Assembly: GCF_003001815.1 (NCBI RefSeq)
Contig: NZ_PVMZ01000007.1
Coordinates: 124,001 to 188,000, forward strand
Length of the DNA stretch: 64,000 nt
Source: Actinoplanes italicus
GTDB taxonomy: Bacteria; Actinomycetota; Actinomycetes; Mycobacteriales; Micromonosporaceae
Direction of reading: 5' to 3'
Shown: positions 24,428 through 32,477 of the stretch, one piece after another
Numbering within the stretch: the first letter of the stretch is position 1
Layout: each line of letters begins with the position of its first letter
The notes under the pieces: generated by a model
The model's input: only the letters and a program-made list of their open reading frames with translations
Told to the model about the DNA's origin: nothing
Database searches by the model: none
Program-made: the position numbers and the translations under genes

Positions 24428-25948
24428 TCACGACACCGGACGCGCGTACCGCAAGGCTGCCGCCTTACGCACCGCGGTCACTTCGACCAGCGAACGCGAG
24501 TCCATGGTCACGCTACCGCCGTCACTCTTCGCCGACGCCACCACCCCGCCCGGGATCTGCAGCGCCGTGCTCATCGTGCCCGCTGGGCCGATCACCAGAA
24601 GGTGGAACGGGCCGGTCAGCTGCTCACCGTCAGCAATGATGCCGCCACCGGACGCGTCCACGAAGAAGCTCGACGCGACCACTCGCACGGCTGTCCCGTT
24701 CGTACCGTTGAGCTGCATCACCTCGCCGCCGGCACCGCGCAGCTCCTGCACCGTGTTCAGCACGTCGGAGGCATCCACGTCGCTCAGCGTGATGTCCAGG
24801 CCGGGCCCGCTGCCACGCTCCGTACCGGCCAGCAGACCCAGCTGCCGACTGCGCCGCTCGGCCTCCGCCCGCGCCGCCTCCTTGCCGCCGACCTCCGAGC
24901 TGAGCTGCTGTTTGCTCTGCTCAAGGGTCTGGATCTCGGCCAGCAGGCGGCTGTCCTGGGCCTCCAGATCGCTCAGGATCCGGACCAGGTCCTCCTGCCG
25001 CATGGCCGAGAGTCCCTCGTCGGCGTCGTTGCTGCGCAGCTGCACCACCAGGGTGAATCCGAGCAGCGCCAGGAGCACCCAGATCAGCGTCCCGGCCGGG
25101 GCGGGCCGCCGGCGGGCCGGGCGATCAAGATCACTTTCCGCCTTCGGCACGGAAATCGACGGATCGGGTGACGTGTCCGAGGTCTCCCCCGCACCCTCCG
25201 GTGCGCCCTTTCCGAGATCAAGATCACCTTCTGGTACGCCCTGAGCGGCGCCGATCTCCGAGGTGTCTGGTCGATCCCCCGCTGCGGGCGAGGCGACCGG
25301 GGCCGGGGGACTCAGCGCCGTGGAAGGGCTCTCCGAGGCCGACGGGTTCACCGTCCCCGGCGGGGTCAGCGCCGCCGGCGGATTCACCGTCCCCGGCGGG
25401 GTCAGCGCCGCTGGCGGATTCACGGTCCCCGGCGGGGTCAGCGCCGCCGGCGGACTCACCGTCGTCGGCGGGTTCAGCGGCCGCCCGGCCAGCGAGACGG
25501 TCGGCTCGTCGTCAGGCTCGGATACCGCCATCCGGCGATCGTCAGGCCTCCGCCGGGAGACAGGCGGTTCACTTTCTTCTGGTCTCCTCCCGGGAGCGGC
25601 CGGCCCGCGATCGTCAGACTTCAACCCGGGAGCGGCCGGCCCGCGATCGTCAGACTTCAGCCCGGGAACGGCCGGCTCACGGTCGGCGAGTGAGACGGTC
25701 GGCTCCTCATCGGCCTCGACCGGCACGGGAAGAGAGACGGCCGTCTCCTTCTCGGCCTGCCGCGGCACGCTCGCACCGGGACCCGCGGAGGGCTGACCGG
25801 CAGAGGACGCGGAGGAAGCGGGCGGAAGCGCGGGAACGGCGGGAGAGGCAGGCGGAAGCGCGGACGCCGGGGGCGTGGCGGCCGAAGGCGTGCCGGGAGC
25901 CGCCGCGGCCTCGCCGCCGGACCGGACGTTGTCGTCGGGGTCGGTCAT
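24428..25948 (-). CDS. DUF881 membrane protein with a long repeat-bearing N-terminus
   Basis: A 506-residue protein. The C-terminal 230 residues are a standard DUF881 unit: one membrane span (GTLIWVLLALLGFTLVVQL, near 285), a coiled coil (LSDLEAQDSRLLAEIQTLEQ) and an extracellular GLDITLSDVD...VLNTVQELRGAGGE domain. The first 280 residues are Pro/Ser/Glu-rich and disordered. They include about three copies of a PPAALTPPGTVN unit (DNA repeats around 25340-25460) and repeats of KSDDRGPAAPG. Family members are usually 250-300 residues, so the cytoplasmic extension is unusual. It is the second DUF881 gene of the pgsA-garA cluster, like Rv1825. The biochemical role is unknown. Confidence 0.85.
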   Translation of the reverse strand: MTDPDDNVRSGGEAAAAPGTPSAATPPASALPPASPAVPALPPASSASSAGQPSAGPGASVPRQAEKETAVSLPVPVEADEEPTVSLADREPAVPGLKSDDRGPAAPGLKSDDRGPAAPGRRPEESEPPVSRRRPDDRRMAVSEPDDEPTVSLAGRPLNPPTTVSPPAALTPPGTVNPPAALTPPGTVNPPAALTPPGTVNPSASESPSTALSPPAPVASPAAGDRPDTSEIGAAQGVPEGDLDLGKGAPEGAGETSDTSPDPSISVPKAESDLDRPARRRPAPAGTLIWVLLALLGFTLVVQLRSNDADEGLSAMRQEDLVRILSDLEAQDSRLLAEIQTLEQSKQQLSSEVGGKEAARAEAERRSRQLGLLAGTERGSGPGLDITLSDVDASDVLNTVQELRGAGGEVMQLNGTNGTAVRVVASSFFVDASGGGIIADGEQLTGPFHLLVIGPAGTMSTALQIPGGVVASAKSDGGSVTMDSRSLVEVTAVRKAAALRYARPVS

Positions 25949-25957
25949 CGCACGTCC

Positions 25958-26290
25958 CTAGGCCCGGAAGAGGTGGCGTCGGATCGCCGCGACATTACCG
26001 AAGATCCGCACGCCCAGCACGACGACGACACCGGTCGACAGCTGACCGCCCACGCCGAGCTGGTCCCCCACATAGACGATCAGTGCCGAGACCAGAACGT
26101 TCGAGATGAACGACACCACGAACTGCTTGTCGTCGAAGATGCCGTCCAGCTTGGCGCGCACCCCGCCGAACACCGCGTCCAGCGCCGCCACCACCGCAAT
26201 CGGCAGGTAGGGCACCAGCTCGGGCGGAACGGACGGCTCGAACAGGATGCCCAGCAGGACACCGGCGAGCAGGGCGAGTACGGCGATCAT
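25958..26290 (-). CDS. sbp: DUF1290 small basic membrane protein
   Basis: A 110-residue membrane protein of the small-basic-protein family, with three hydrophobic spans: MIAVLALLAGVLLGILF, LPIAVVAALDAVFGGV, and about 55-105 containing FISNVLVSALIVYVG. Conserved DAVFGG and GVRIFGN are present. It matches Rv1824. The ATG at 26290 overlaps the stop of the upstream DUF881 gene (ATGA), and the next DUF881 gene starts 9 bases downstream. Sandwiching between two DUF881 genes is the conserved arrangement and suggests a membrane complex of the three. Confidence 0.9.
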   Translation of the reverse strand: MIAVLALLAGVLLGILFEPSVPPELVPYLPIAVVAALDAVFGGVRAKLDGIFDDKQFVVSFISNVLVSALIVYVGDQLGVGGQLSTGVVVVLGVRIFGNVAAIRRHLFRA

Positions 26291-27255
26291 CGGCCGCCTT
26301 CCGTCACTGAGGTGTCCGGCACGGGCGACCCCGCACCGGACGGAGCGTTCGACGAGGGGGAGTCCGACGGCGCGATGCTGGGTTGCACCGAGCGCAGCTT
26401 GAAGCCGGCCGCCGCCTCCAGGGTCAGATCGTCGGCCTGGGCGGCCTCGAAGGAGATCCCGAACCGGTCCGACAGGGTCTCGAAGAACTGGCCGGCGTAC
26501 CCCTTGCGGAAGTCGTCGGCCATGTCGTCGGGGCCGATCGCGGAGATCTCGTACGGCGAGCCGACCGGCCGGATGTCGACCAGGATCGCCTCGCCGGCCT
26601 GCCGGATCCGCGACGTCGCGGTCAGACGCTGCCCGTTGATCATGATGGCCTCGGCGCCGGCCTCCCACAGCGCGTTCGCCGCCAGCTGCAGGTCGATGTC
26701 CTTGACCTGCGCCTCGGTACGACGCTGCCCGGTCACCGCGTCCACCGACGTCGGCCCGTCGGTCAGTGTGATCCGCGCGCCGGAACCCCGCACCCGGGCC
26801 ATCCCGGTGAGCGCCTCCAGCTCGAGCAGGCGGGCCACCGCCTCGCCGCCCAGCTCGCTGTCACGCAGCGCCGCCACCTCGTCGGCGAGCTCGTCGGCCC
26901 GGCGCTGCAGCTCCTCGGTCTCGGCCCGCCGGTTGTGCACCTGGCCGATCAGCGACTCCCGCGCCGTGGTGCGGGCCGGTTCCTCGGCCACCGTCTGCCG
27001 ATAGGCCACCACCAGCAGGAACCCGATCACCACCAGGGTCAGCGCGGCCGAGCCGCCGGCCATCAGCCGCCGCGGCCCGGCCCGTGGCCCCTCCTTCGCC
27101 CGGCGCGCGGCGGCGTCGGCGTAACCCGGGTCGAGCGGGTTCTGGAACAGCGCGGTCAGGAAGTCGGGGCCCCACGTCCGTTTCCCGGAACCACCGTCCG
27201 GGTCCGGCGGCCCGTCGAGCTCGGGCAGGCCCGGCTCGGCAGCGGGGCGGATCAC
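26287..27255 (-). CDS. DUF881 membrane protein
   Basis: A 322-residue protein with a Pro-rich cytoplasmic N-terminus, one membrane span near 65-85 (LTLVVIGFLLVVAYRQTV), a coiled coil (RRAETEELQRRADELADEVAAL) and a DUF881 extracellular domain ending in a Ser/Pro-rich tail. Typical segments are ITLTDGPTS, DIDLQLAANALWEAGAEA and MINGQRL. The GTG at 27255 overlaps the pgsA stop (GTGA); a longer frame to 27378 lies inside pgsA and is rejected. It corresponds to Rv1823. Confidence 0.88.
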   Translation of the reverse strand: MIRPAAEPGLPELDGPPDPDGGSGKRTWGPDFLTALFQNPLDPGYADAAARRAKEGPRAGPRRLMAGGSAALTLVVIGFLLVVAYRQTVAEEPARTTARESLIGQVHNRRAETEELQRRADELADEVAALRDSELGGEAVARLLELEALTGMARVRGSGARITLTDGPTSVDAVTGQRRTEAQVKDIDLQLAANALWEAGAEAIMINGQRLTATSRIRQAGEAILVDIRPVGSPYEISAIGPDDMADDFRKGYAGQFFETLSDRFGISFEAAQADDLTLEAAAGFKLRSVQPSIAPSDSPSSNAPSGAGSPVPDTSVTEGGR

Positions 27256-27854
27256 GACGAGGCCTCCCGGTCGGCGCGGAGCACCCGCGCCGCCTGGACC
27301 ATGTAGAGAACGGCCGCACACCAGTACAGCCCGAGCGCCCACCAGGCCAGGCCCCAGCCCACCGGCCCGGCCCACCACTCGAACGACGGCACCGCCTTGG
27401 CCAGCAGGATGAGCGGGAACGAGCCGAGCAGCAGGAACGTGCCGGTCTTGCCGACGTAGTGCACGGGAGGCGGGCCGTAGCCGTGCCGGCGCAGGATGAG
27501 CAGCACCACGCCGAGCACCGCCTCACGCAGCAGCAGCGCCCCGGTCAGCCACAGCGGGATCACCTCGCGCACGGTGAACCCGATCAGCGTCGCCACGATG
27601 TAGAGCCGGTCAGCGAACGGGTCGAGCAGCTCGCCCAGGCGGCTCACCGAGTTCATCCTGCGGGCGACGTAACCGTCCACCCAGTCGGTGGACCCGCCGA
27701 CCATCAGCACGATCACCGCACCGACGTCGTTCTCCACGCCGAGCAGGAGGTAGAGGAAGAGGGGCACCCCGAGCAGCCGCAGGAAGCTGATGGCGTTGGG
27801 GATGGTCCAGATCCGGTCGGAGGTCTCGATGGACGGCGCAGGCTGCTGCGACAT
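27252..27854 (-). CDS. pgsA: CDP-alcohol phosphatidyltransferase (PgsA-like)
   Basis: A 200-residue integral membrane enzyme that condenses a CDP-activated lipid with an alcohol. The catalytic motif is intact: D57-W-V-D60-G-Y-V-A-R ... G74 ... D78 ... D82. Four to six hydrophobic segments follow. It corresponds to Rv1822 (annotated pgsA2) at the head of the same cluster, so a phosphatidylglycerophosphate or cardiolipin-type product is likely, but the acceptor cannot be read from sequence. ATG 27854 has GAGAGGAAG upstream and is preferred to a longer frame from 27974. Confidence 0.88.
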   Translation of the reverse strand: MSQQPAPSIETSDRIWTIPNAISFLRLLGVPLFLYLLLGVENDVGAVIVLMVGGSTDWVDGYVARRMNSVSRLGELLDPFADRLYIVATLIGFTVREVIPLWLTGALLLREAVLGVVLLILRRHGYGPPPVHYVGKTGTFLLLGSFPLILLAKAVPSFEWWAGPVGWGLAWWALGLYWCAAVLYMVQAARVLRADREASS

Positions 27855-28055
27855 CGCGACTTCCTCTCCCCCTCGGCCGAGGCCCCCGCCCGGCTCGTGT
27901 GCGAGCCGGGTATCGGCTGCTGCCGGTGTGGCGGCTGTGCGTATACGTCCCGGTCGCGGAGCAACTATAACCATCCGCGTCCCGCAGCCTGACGCGCAGT
28001 CACGCCCGCCACACCGTGCCTGTCGCGGGGACGGCAGGCGCGGCGGGGTACGGAG

Positions 28056-30023
28056 CTAACTGGCGGCCCGGCGCGCGGCGCGTCCCCGGCGGGCCCGGAC
28101 GTAGTCGTCGATCACGTAGCGGCCCAGCTCGCCCGGTTCGGGGCTGAAGACCCGCCCGCCGTTGCGGTGGGCCACGGCGCCGACGAAGCGCCGCAGACCC
28201 GGGTCCTCGCCGAGCATGAACACGTTCAGCGTGGCGCCGAACCTGGTGAGCAGGTCCACCTCGCGGATCGTCGCCTGGATCGTCTCGGCCAGCGGAGGCC
28301 ACCAGAAGATCGCCTCGCCGTCGTCCTCCAGGTGCGAGGTGGGCTCGCCGTCGGTGACGACGAGCACGACGGGTTCGGCCCCTGGGTGCCTGCGCACGTG
28401 CCGGGACGCCAGTTTCAGGGCGTGCTGCAGGTTCGTGCCCTTCTCCGTGGTTGGCTCGATGGCGGCCAGCTCACCCTGGGACAGCGTCTGCGCGTACCGG
28501 CCGAATCCGATGATCTGCAGCGCGTCCTGCGGGTACTTGGTGGCGACCAGGTGCGACAGGGCCAGGGCGGTCTGCTTCATCGGGCCCCAGCGGCCGTCGG
28601 CGTACATCGAGTAGGACAGGTCGACGCAGAGCGCGACCGCCGCCGAGGCACGGCGCTCGGTCTCGGCGACCTCGAAGTCGTCCGGCTCGAGACGGACCGG
28701 GAGCTCCCCGCGACCGCCGGCCGCCCGCCGCCGGACGGCGTTGCCGATCGTGCGGACGACGTCGAGCGGCTGGTCGTCGCCGAACTCCCAGCGGCGCGAC
28801 GATCCGATCAGATCGCCCGCGGCGCCCGCGTCGCGCATGTCGTGCTGCCCGCGTTTGCCGGCGATGTCGCGGAAGATCGCGGAGAGGGCGGTCTGACCGA
28901 GCCGGCGCAGCGCTTTCGGCGAGAGGGTCAGACCGTCGGCGTCACGCTGCACCCAGCCCTGGCGGCGCAGTTCGCGTTCGAGCTCGCGCAGCCGGCGCAG
29001 GTCGTCGGCGGCGCCCCGGCCGAGCTGGCGTTCGACGGCCTCGACGTCGACGTCGTCGAGGGTCGCGCCGGGATGCTCCTGACCGAGCTGGTCGATCAGC
29101 TCGTCGAGGTCGGCGATCTCGCCGAGCGCCGACGCGGCGTCGCCGTAGCCGAGGTCGGCCGGGCCCCGCATCCGCTCACCACGGCCCCAGTTCAGGTTGG
29201 GGCGCAGCGAACGCAGGTTGTCGGTGAGCTCGGCGAGCTGCCCGGCGAGCGGACCGTCACCGAGCGCCTGGGCCATCAGCTGCTGCAGCTCCTCGCGCTG
29301 CTGCGGGCTGAGCGAGCGCATCAGCCGCTCAGCGGCCGCGGCCTGCCGGGCCAGCGAGTCGATCAGCTCGTCGACGTTGCGCGGGTTGTCGGGGAAGAAG
29401 CGGCCGTGCTTCTGCATGAAGTCACGGAACGCGTCATCGGTGTCCTCGCCACGGGCGTGCCGCCCGAGGAGTTCGTTCAGATCCTGCACCATGTCCGACA
29501 CTTCAGACATGTCACCGTTCTGAAGCGCCTGTTTCATCCCGGCGAAGCGCTGCGAGACCACCTCCTCCCGCAATCCGGCCAGGATCTGCTGGTAGATGTC
29601 CCGGGCTTCAGGTGAGGCCCACTGATAGTCGGACAGGTCCGACACGGCCTGGGACACCGACCGTGGAAGGTTGTCGAGCACCGCCTCGCTGAAACGAGCC
29701 GCGTCGTCGTCGCGGGCCGTCAACGCGTCCCGCTCTGCCGCGAGAGCCTGGTCGAGCATCTGCCGGGCCCTGGTGACGGCTCCGTCGAGGTTGCCCCGCC
29801 GCAGCGCGTCGCGGCGCAGGCGGCGGGCGCGCTCGCGCAGGGCGTCGAGCCCGCTCCCGTCACGCGGGCCCCGCCGGATCAGATCGCGCAGCGCGTCGCG
29901 CAGGCTGTCACCGGCGAGGACCCGCTCGCCCATCTCGTCGACGGCCGCGCGCACGTCGTAGGGCGGCGCGAGCGGATCGGGCCCGTCCCGCCACGCCCCG
30001 TATCGAAAGACGTTGCCGCTCAT
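28056..30023 (-). CDS. VWA-domain protein (MoxR partner, Rv0959-like)
   Basis: A 655-residue soluble protein. The N-terminal 430 residues are helical and charged (many Gln/Arg/Asp). The C-terminal von Willebrand A domain starts near 455 with the MIDAS motif DLSYSM (about 464-469); a conserved Thr in EKGTN and Asp in VTDGEP complete the metal site. It follows the AAA+ ATPase by six bases. Such pairs act like magnesium-chelatase I/D subunits, with the ATPase remodelling a target recognised by the VWA protein. The target is unknown. The mycobacterial pair Rv0958-Rv0959 has the same architecture. Confidence 0.88.
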   Translation of the reverse strand: MSGNVFRYGAWRDGPDPLAPPYDVRAAVDEMGERVLAGDSLRDALRDLIRRGPRDGSGLDALRERARRLRRDALRRGNLDGAVTRARQMLDQALAAERDALTARDDDAARFSEAVLDNLPRSVSQAVSDLSDYQWASPEARDIYQQILAGLREEVVSQRFAGMKQALQNGDMSEVSDMVQDLNELLGRHARGEDTDDAFRDFMQKHGRFFPDNPRNVDELIDSLARQAAAAERLMRSLSPQQREELQQLMAQALGDGPLAGQLAELTDNLRSLRPNLNWGRGERMRGPADLGYGDAASALGEIADLDELIDQLGQEHPGATLDDVDVEAVERQLGRGAADDLRRLRELERELRRQGWVQRDADGLTLSPKALRRLGQTALSAIFRDIAGKRGQHDMRDAGAAGDLIGSSRRWEFGDDQPLDVVRTIGNAVRRRAAGGRGELPVRLEPDDFEVAETERRASAAVALCVDLSYSMYADGRWGPMKQTALALSHLVATKYPQDALQIIGFGRYAQTLSQGELAAIEPTTEKGTNLQHALKLASRHVRRHPGAEPVVLVVTDGEPTSHLEDDGEAIFWWPPLAETIQATIREVDLLTRFGATLNVFMLGEDPGLRRFVGAVAHRNGGRVFSPEPGELGRYVIDDYVRARRGRAARRAAS

Positions 30024-30029
30024 GAGATC

Positions 30030-31454
30030 TCAGCTCCCGTAGAGGGTGCGGCCGTCGTCGGTCAGTTCCTTGGCCAGCCGGCGGGTCAGGTGCAGGCCCT
30101 CCAGCACGAACTCGATGGCGGACGCCGCCTGCCCGGGGCTGGGCGCGTCGCCGAGGCCGAGCCGGTCGAGGACCTTGGCCAGGCCCGGGACGGTGCCGAT
30201 CTGCCCGAGCAGCTCCTCGGCGCTGACCAGGTCGCCGGTCTGGATGATCGCGCCCTCGGCGACCAGGTCGGTGAACCCGGACAGGTCGAGGCCGGACAGC
30301 CGGGCCCGGAACGTCTCAGCGGTGGCGACCCGCAGCAGGTGCCCGAGAATCTCGGTCTCCCGGCCCTCCTCACCGCTCTCGAACTCGACCTTGCCGCGCA
30401 GCGTCGAGGTGACTGACACGGTGTCGCAGACCCGGGCCACGGCCTCACGCTCGCCGCGCAGACCGGCCCGGCGCAGCGCGGACGCGGCCACCGTCTCGGC
30501 GGCGGCGATCGCGAACCGGGCGGACACGCCGGAGCGGGAGTCGACCGACGGCGACTCGCGGACGCCGCGGGTGTACCGCGCGAGGACCTCGACCAGGTGC
30601 TCGGGCAGTGACGCCACGAGCGACGCCTCCTGCCGGATCAGAGCGGTCTCCAGCTCCAGGTCGAGCGGGTAGTGGGTGCGGATCTCGGCGCCGAACCGGT
30701 CCTTGAGCGGGGTGATGATCCGGCCGCGGTTGGTGTAGTCCTCCGGATTGGCCGACGCCACGAGCAGCAGGTCGAGCGGCAGCCGCAACTGGTAACCGCG
30801 GACCTGGATGTCGCGTTCCTCCAGCACGTTGAGCAGCGACACCTGGATGCGCTCGGCGAGGTCGGGCAGCTCGTTGACGGCGAAGACGCCCCGGTTGGTG
30901 CGCGGCACGAGGCCGAAGTGGATGGTCTCCGGGTCGCCCAGGGCACGGCCCTCGGCCACCTTGATCGGGTCGACGTCGCCGATCAGGTCACCGACGCTGG
31001 TGTCCGGGGTGGCGAGCTTCTCGCCGTACCGCTCGGAGCGGTGCAGCCAGGCGATCGGGAGCAGGTCACCGGCCTCCGCGGCCAGCCGGCGGGCCGCGGG
31101 GGTGAGCGGATGGTACGGATGTTCGTGCAGCTCGGAGCCGGCGATGTAGGGCGTCCACTCGTCGAGCAGGCCGACGAGGGCCCGGATCAGCCGGGTCTTT
31201 CCCTGGCCGCGTTCACCGAGCAGCACCATGTCGTGGCCGGCGAGCAGCGCCCGCTCGACCTCGGGCAGAACGGTGTCCTCGTAGCCGACGATGCCGGGAA
31301 ACCGGGGCTCGCCGGAGCCGAGCCGGGCCAGCAGGTTGTCGCGGAGCTCCTCCTTGACCGTGCGGAACTCGTGCCCGGTGGCACGCAGCTCCCCCACGGT
31401 GCGGGGCAGGTCGGCGGGTGGGGTGGGCGTGATCGCGGTAGTCGCCTCTGTCAC
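30030..31454 (-). CDS. MoxR/ChlI-type AAA+ ATPase (Rv0958-like)
   Basis: A 474-residue AAA+ ATPase. The P-loop is unusual for Walker A, LGERGQGKTRL (near 83-93). Walker B and sensor regions are in FAVNELPDLAERIQ and LLLVASANPEDYTNRGRI, as in magnesium chelatase ChlI/BchI and MoxR ATPases. The C-terminus is a helical lid. The frame is open to 31598, but GTG 31454 matches the family start; a possible GGAGG lies about 15 bases upstream. The VWA protein follows in the same operon. No cobalt or magnesium chelatase large subunit is nearby. Confidence 0.85.
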   Translation of the reverse strand: MTEATTAITPTPPADLPRTVGELRATGHEFRTVKEELRDNLLARLGSGEPRFPGIVGYEDTVLPEVERALLAGHDMVLLGERGQGKTRLIRALVGLLDEWTPYIAGSELHEHPYHPLTPAARRLAAEAGDLLPIAWLHRSERYGEKLATPDTSVGDLIGDVDPIKVAEGRALGDPETIHFGLVPRTNRGVFAVNELPDLAERIQVSLLNVLEERDIQVRGYQLRLPLDLLLVASANPEDYTNRGRIITPLKDRFGAEIRTHYPLDLELETALIRQEASLVASLPEHLVEVLARYTRGVRESPSVDSRSGVSARFAIAAAETVAASALRRAGLRGEREAVARVCDTVSVTSTLRGKVEFESGEEGRETEILGHLLRVATAETFRARLSGLDLSGFTDLVAEGAIIQTGDLVSAEELLGQIGTVPGLAKVLDRLGLGDAPSPGQAASAIEFVLEGLHLTRRLAKELTDDGRTLYGS

Positions 31455-31567
31455 CGCAAGAACGGTACTCCTCCGGATATGACAAACATCGACTGTGCGT
31501 GCCGACACATCCAGGCGCGCGGGATTGGCTCTGGTTGCGGCAGGTGCCGCGCGGCACGCTCCAACCC

Positions 31568-32413
31568 ATGACAACCGAGATTCAGCGGTACGCCGCATTC
31601 ACGCTCGACCCGTCCGGCGGCAATCCGGCCGGTGTGGTCCTCGACGCGAGCACCCTGGACGACGCCGCCATGCAGGCGATCGCGGCCGACGTCGGCTATT
31701 CGGAGACGGCGTTCGTAACCGTCCGTGACGGTGACCGGTTCCGGGTGCGGTACTTCAGCCCGCTCGCCGAAGTGCCGTTCTGCGGGCACGCCACCGTCGC
31801 GACAGCGGTCGCGCTGGGCCCGGGACGACATGTCTTCGCGACCAACGCGGGTGACGTGCCGGTGCTCGTCGACGACGCCGGGCGGGCCACGCTGACCAGT
31901 GTGGACCCGAAGATCGCCGAGCTCGGCGACGCGGACCTGGCCGATCTGCTGGCTGCGCTGCGCTGGGACGCGGGCGACCTCGACCCACTACTGCCGCCGC
32001 GGGTCGCGTACGCCGGGGCGTACCATCCGATCATCGCCGTGAGCAGCCGCGAGCGCCTCGCCGACCTGGACTACGACGTGCCGGCGTTGAAGGCGCTGAT
32101 GACGGCGCGTGACTGGACCACGGTACAGCTGGTGTTCCGCGACCCGGCGGGTTCGTTCGACGTGCGCAACCCGTTCCCGGTCGGCGGGGTGTACGAGGAC
32201 CCGGCGACCGGCGCGGCCGCCGCGGCCCTCGGTGGTTACCTGCGTGAGCTGGGACTGGTCGCCGCGGACGCCACGATCGAGCTGCGGCAGGGCGACGACC
32301 TGGGACGGCCGAGCCGGATCACCGTCCGCCTGGACCCCGGCGTGACCGGGGTCCAGGTGAGCGGCGCCGCGGTGGAGATCAGCCGAGGCGGAGCTCCGAC
32401 GACGACGCCGTGA
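31568..32413 (+). CDS. PhzF-family isomerase/epimerase-like protein
   Basis: A 281-residue two-lobed PhzF-fold protein. The catalytic Glu46 is in YSETAFV. NPAGVVL near 19-25 and PFCGHATVATA near 71-81 are typical, and the C-lobe has DPATGAAAAALGGYL. Many members act as isomerases on small metabolites; the substrate is unknown here. No phenazine genes are near. The last 13 residues (RGGAPTTTP region) come from read-through into a tandem duplication: a second, downstream copy of the 3' end keeps the apparent original stop. Confidence 0.85.
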   Translation: MTTEIQRYAAFTLDPSGGNPAGVVLDASTLDDAAMQAIAADVGYSETAFVTVRDGDRFRVRYFSPLAEVPFCGHATVATAVALGPGRHVFATNAGDVPVLVDDAGRATLTSVDPKIAELGDADLADLLAALRWDAGDLDPLLPPRVAYAGAYHPIIAVSSRERLADLDYDVPALKALMTARDWTTVQLVFRDPAGSFDVRNPFPVGGVYEDPATGAAAAALGGYLRELGLVAADATIELRQGDDLGRPSRITVRLDPGVTGVQVSGAAVEISRGGAPTTTP

Positions 32414-32477
32414 CCGGGGTCCAGGTGAGCGGCGCCGCGGTGGAGATCAGCTGAGGCGCAGCTCGATCGACGACGCG
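32342..32477. repeat. 68-bp tandem duplication at the phzF / S15 peptidase junction
   Basis: Two direct copies with a 68-base period start at 32342 and 32410 with GTGACCGGGGTCCAGGTGAG and continue through GCGGTGGAGATCAG. In copy 2 the next codon gives a stop (AGCTGA), while in copy 1 it reads AGCCGA. The unit covers the 3' end of the PhzF-like gene and the 3' end of the convergent peptidase gene. The period is not a multiple of three, so the duplication shifted the frame of the PhzF tail. Confidence 0.9.

Noticed and set aside
28019..28038. terminator after the VWA gene (CCTGTCG / CGGCAGG)
   Set aside because: Short stem with a mismatch and no T-run; too weak to call.
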